Source: Acidobacteriaceae bacterium
GTDB lineage: Bacteria; Acidobacteriota; Terriglobia; Terriglobales; Acidobacteriaceae
Assembly: GCA_030838305.1 (NCBI GenBank)
Contig: JAUTWY010000444.1
Coordinates: 1-6,487 of the forward strand
Length of the DNA stretch: 6,487 bases
Direction of reading: 5' to 3'
Shown: in pieces, positions 5,071 through 6,487 of the stretch
How the letters are laid out: each line of letters begins with the position of its first letter
How positions within the stretch are numbered: position 1 is the first letter of the stretch
Made by a program: the position numbers and the translations under genes
Notes under the pieces: generated by a model
What the model saw: only the letters and a program-made list of their open reading frames with translations
What the model was told of the DNA's origin: nothing
Databases searched by the model: none

Positions 5071-6487
5071 TTGGCTCTTGAAGACAAGTACGACGACATA
5101 AAAAAGCTGGTCGATGCCGGGAAAGAGAAGGGCTACCTGACCTACGACCAGGTAAACGAACTCATCCCCCACGACGTGGTTAGTCCCGAAGATCTGGACG
5201 ACCTGCTGACGACCATTGGCACGCAGGGTATCGACGTGCTCGAAGGACCGAAATCGCCCTCCGCCACCCTCGATAAGAAATTTGACGAAGTAGAAGAGGG
5301 TGAGGACGTTGAGCTCGACCTTACTCCCGGCGCGCTGGAAAAAACCAACGATCCCGTCCGCATGTATTTGCGCGAGATGGGCACGGTGCCTTTGCTCACG
5401 CGCGAAGGCGAAGTGGAAATCGCCAAGCGCATCGAGCGCGGACAGTTGCGCGTCCTGAAAGCGCTGTCGCGGTCACCCATAGTAATTCACGATCTGCTGG
5501 CCATGGGCGAGGACCTGAAGAAGGGTGTGCGCTCCATCAAGGAAGTTGTCACCTTCGACGAGGAAGAAATCACTGACGAGATTTTGCAGAACCGTCTCAA
5601 CGAATTTACCGGCAAAATCGACGCCATGGCCAAGCTATACAAGAAGGCCGGAGTCCTGCAAGAGAAGTTTGCGACGATGTCGCAGAAGAAGCGGCCCAAG
5701 GATCATCGCCGCGCCCGCCGCAACTTGGCCCGCGCCATCGTTCGCGTTTCACTGGCTGTGCGCAAGCTCGGCTTCACCAACAACGAACGCAAGCGCTTGA
5801 TTGACCGCGTCAACAAGACGGTCGATAGCATGCGTTCGCTTGACCGGCAGGCTGGAAACCTCGAGCGCAAGGCCGAGGCCACGCGCAGCGAAGATCAAAA
5901 AAAAGAATATCGTCGGCAGGCCCGCGCCGTAAGAAGCGAGATTGAAAAACTCGAAGCTGAAGCCGGACTGTTGTTTCTGGAAATCAAGCGTACCCAGCGC
6001 GAAATCATCCAGGGTGACATGGATGCCGAGCAGGCCAAGCGCGAACTGATTGAGGCCAACCTGCGCCTCGTAGTTTCGATCGCGAAGAAATACACCAATC
6101 GCGGCTTGCAGTTCCTCGACTTAATTCAGGAAGGTAACATCGGCCTGATGAAGGCCGTCGACAAATTTGAATACCGCCGCGGCTATAAGTTTTCGACATA
6201 CGCCACGTGGTGGATTCGGCAGGCCATTACTCGTGCCATCGCCGATCAGGCGCGTACGATCCGCATCCCGGTGCACATGATCGAGACCATCAATAAACTG
6301 ATCCGCACCTCGCGGCAGTTGGTGCAGGAGTTGGGACGCGAGCCTACGTCGGAAGAAATTGCCAAGCGCATGGACATTCCCGTCGCGAAAGTGCGCAAGG
6401 TGCTGAAGATCGCGCAGGAACCAATCTCCCTCGAGACGCCAATCGGCGAAGAGGAAGATTCGCACCTGGGCGACTTCATCGAGGACC
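5071..6487 (+). CDS. rpoD: Primary sigma factor RpoD (sigma-70), 3'-truncated by window
   Basis: Housekeeping sigma factor directing core RNA polymerase to -10/-35 promoters; 472 residues are visible and the gene runs off the right edge. Region 1.1 (about 1-60, LEDKYDDIKKLVDAGKEKGY) marks it as group 1. Then come an acidic linker, region 1.2 (94-127, DPVRMYLREMGTVPLLTREGE), and a long charged non-conserved region with coiled-coil character (about 130-317). Regions 2.1-2.4 follow (318-400), with NLRLVVSIAKKYTNRGLQFLD, the -10-melting segment YKFSTYATWWIRQAI (372-386) and RTIRIPVHM (395-403). Region 3 is about 403-450, and the start of 3.2 is ISLETPIGEEEDSHLGDFIED. Region 4, which contacts -35, is outside. 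TTG start with GAGGA six bases upstream; there is no in-frame ATG before the methionine of region 1.2. It follows dnaG at 221 bp, with its own candidate promoter. Confidence 0.96.
   Translation, partial: MALEDKYDDIKKLVDAGKEKGYLTYDQVNELIPHDVVSPEDLDDLLTTIGTQGIDVLEGPKSPSATLDKKFDEVEEGEDVELDLTPGALEKTNDPVRMYLREMGTVPLLTREGEVEIAKRIERGQLRVLKALSRSPIVIHDLLAMGEDLKKGVRSIKEVVTFDEEEITDEILQNRLNEFTGKIDAMAKLYKKAGVLQEKFATMSQKKRPKDHRRARRNLARAIVRVSLAVRKLGFTNNERKRLIDRVNKTVDSMRSLDRQAGNLERKAEATRSEDQKKEYRRQARAVRSEIEKLEAEAGLLFLEIKRTQREIIQGDMDAEQAKRELIEANLRLVVSIAKKYTNRGLQFLDLIQEGNIGLMKAVDKFEYRRGYKFSTYATWWIRQAITRAIADQARTIRIPVHMIETINKLIRTSRQLVQELGREPTSEEIAKRMDIPVAKVRKVLKIAQEPISLETPIGEEEDSHLGDFIED

Overview
The window reads as a stretch of housekeeping genes from a moderately GC-rich bacterium, all on the + strand: the tail of a sensor histidine kinase (1-153), a complete mutS2 (227-2698), a complete dnaG (2870-4849) and the 5' two thirds or more of rpoD (5071 to beyond the right edge). 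I suspect Acidobacteriota (Terriglobia-like). That rests on three things recalled from memory: the wording of the RpoD N-terminus and its long charged insert, the FDPD form of the primase TOPRIM motif, and short repeats that I associate with that phylum. No database search was possible.

Layout. Positions 1-153 are the end of a HATPase domain. A 73-bp gap with a possible promoter close to the ATG leads into mutS2. A 171-bp gap (2699-2869) holds a weak -10-like element and two DnaA-box-like sites 11 bp apart, and leads into dnaG. A 221-bp gap (4850-5070) has no obvious terminator. It contains a candidate extended -10 promoter embedded in a cluster of GTGC/GCAC dyads, then an AGGA-type ribosome binding site and a TTG start for rpoD. 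dnaG-rpoD is the core of the classical 'macromolecular synthesis' gene cluster (rpsU-dnaG-rpoD in E. coli). Here no rpsU precedes dnaG and mutS2 occupies that place. The products are a ribosome/DNA-quality ATPase, the replicative primase and the housekeeping sigma factor.

The most interesting signal is inside the two complete genes. mutS2 carries a perfect 9-bp-stem inverted repeat (1147-1168), in frame, at a junction where the protein seems about ten residues longer than usual. dnaG carries about 126 bp of repeat-like DNA (3446-3571), made of a GC hairpin followed by four near-identical heptamers, in frame, in the linker between its helical region and its catalytic core. Both look like intergenic-type repeats that entered essential genes and are tolerated as linker peptide, comparable in principle to Rickettsia palindromic elements. 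I see no CRISPR array, transposase, tRNA or rRNA, and no evidence for a novel multi-gene system. The novelty here is at the level of repeats within genes and candidate regulatory sites.
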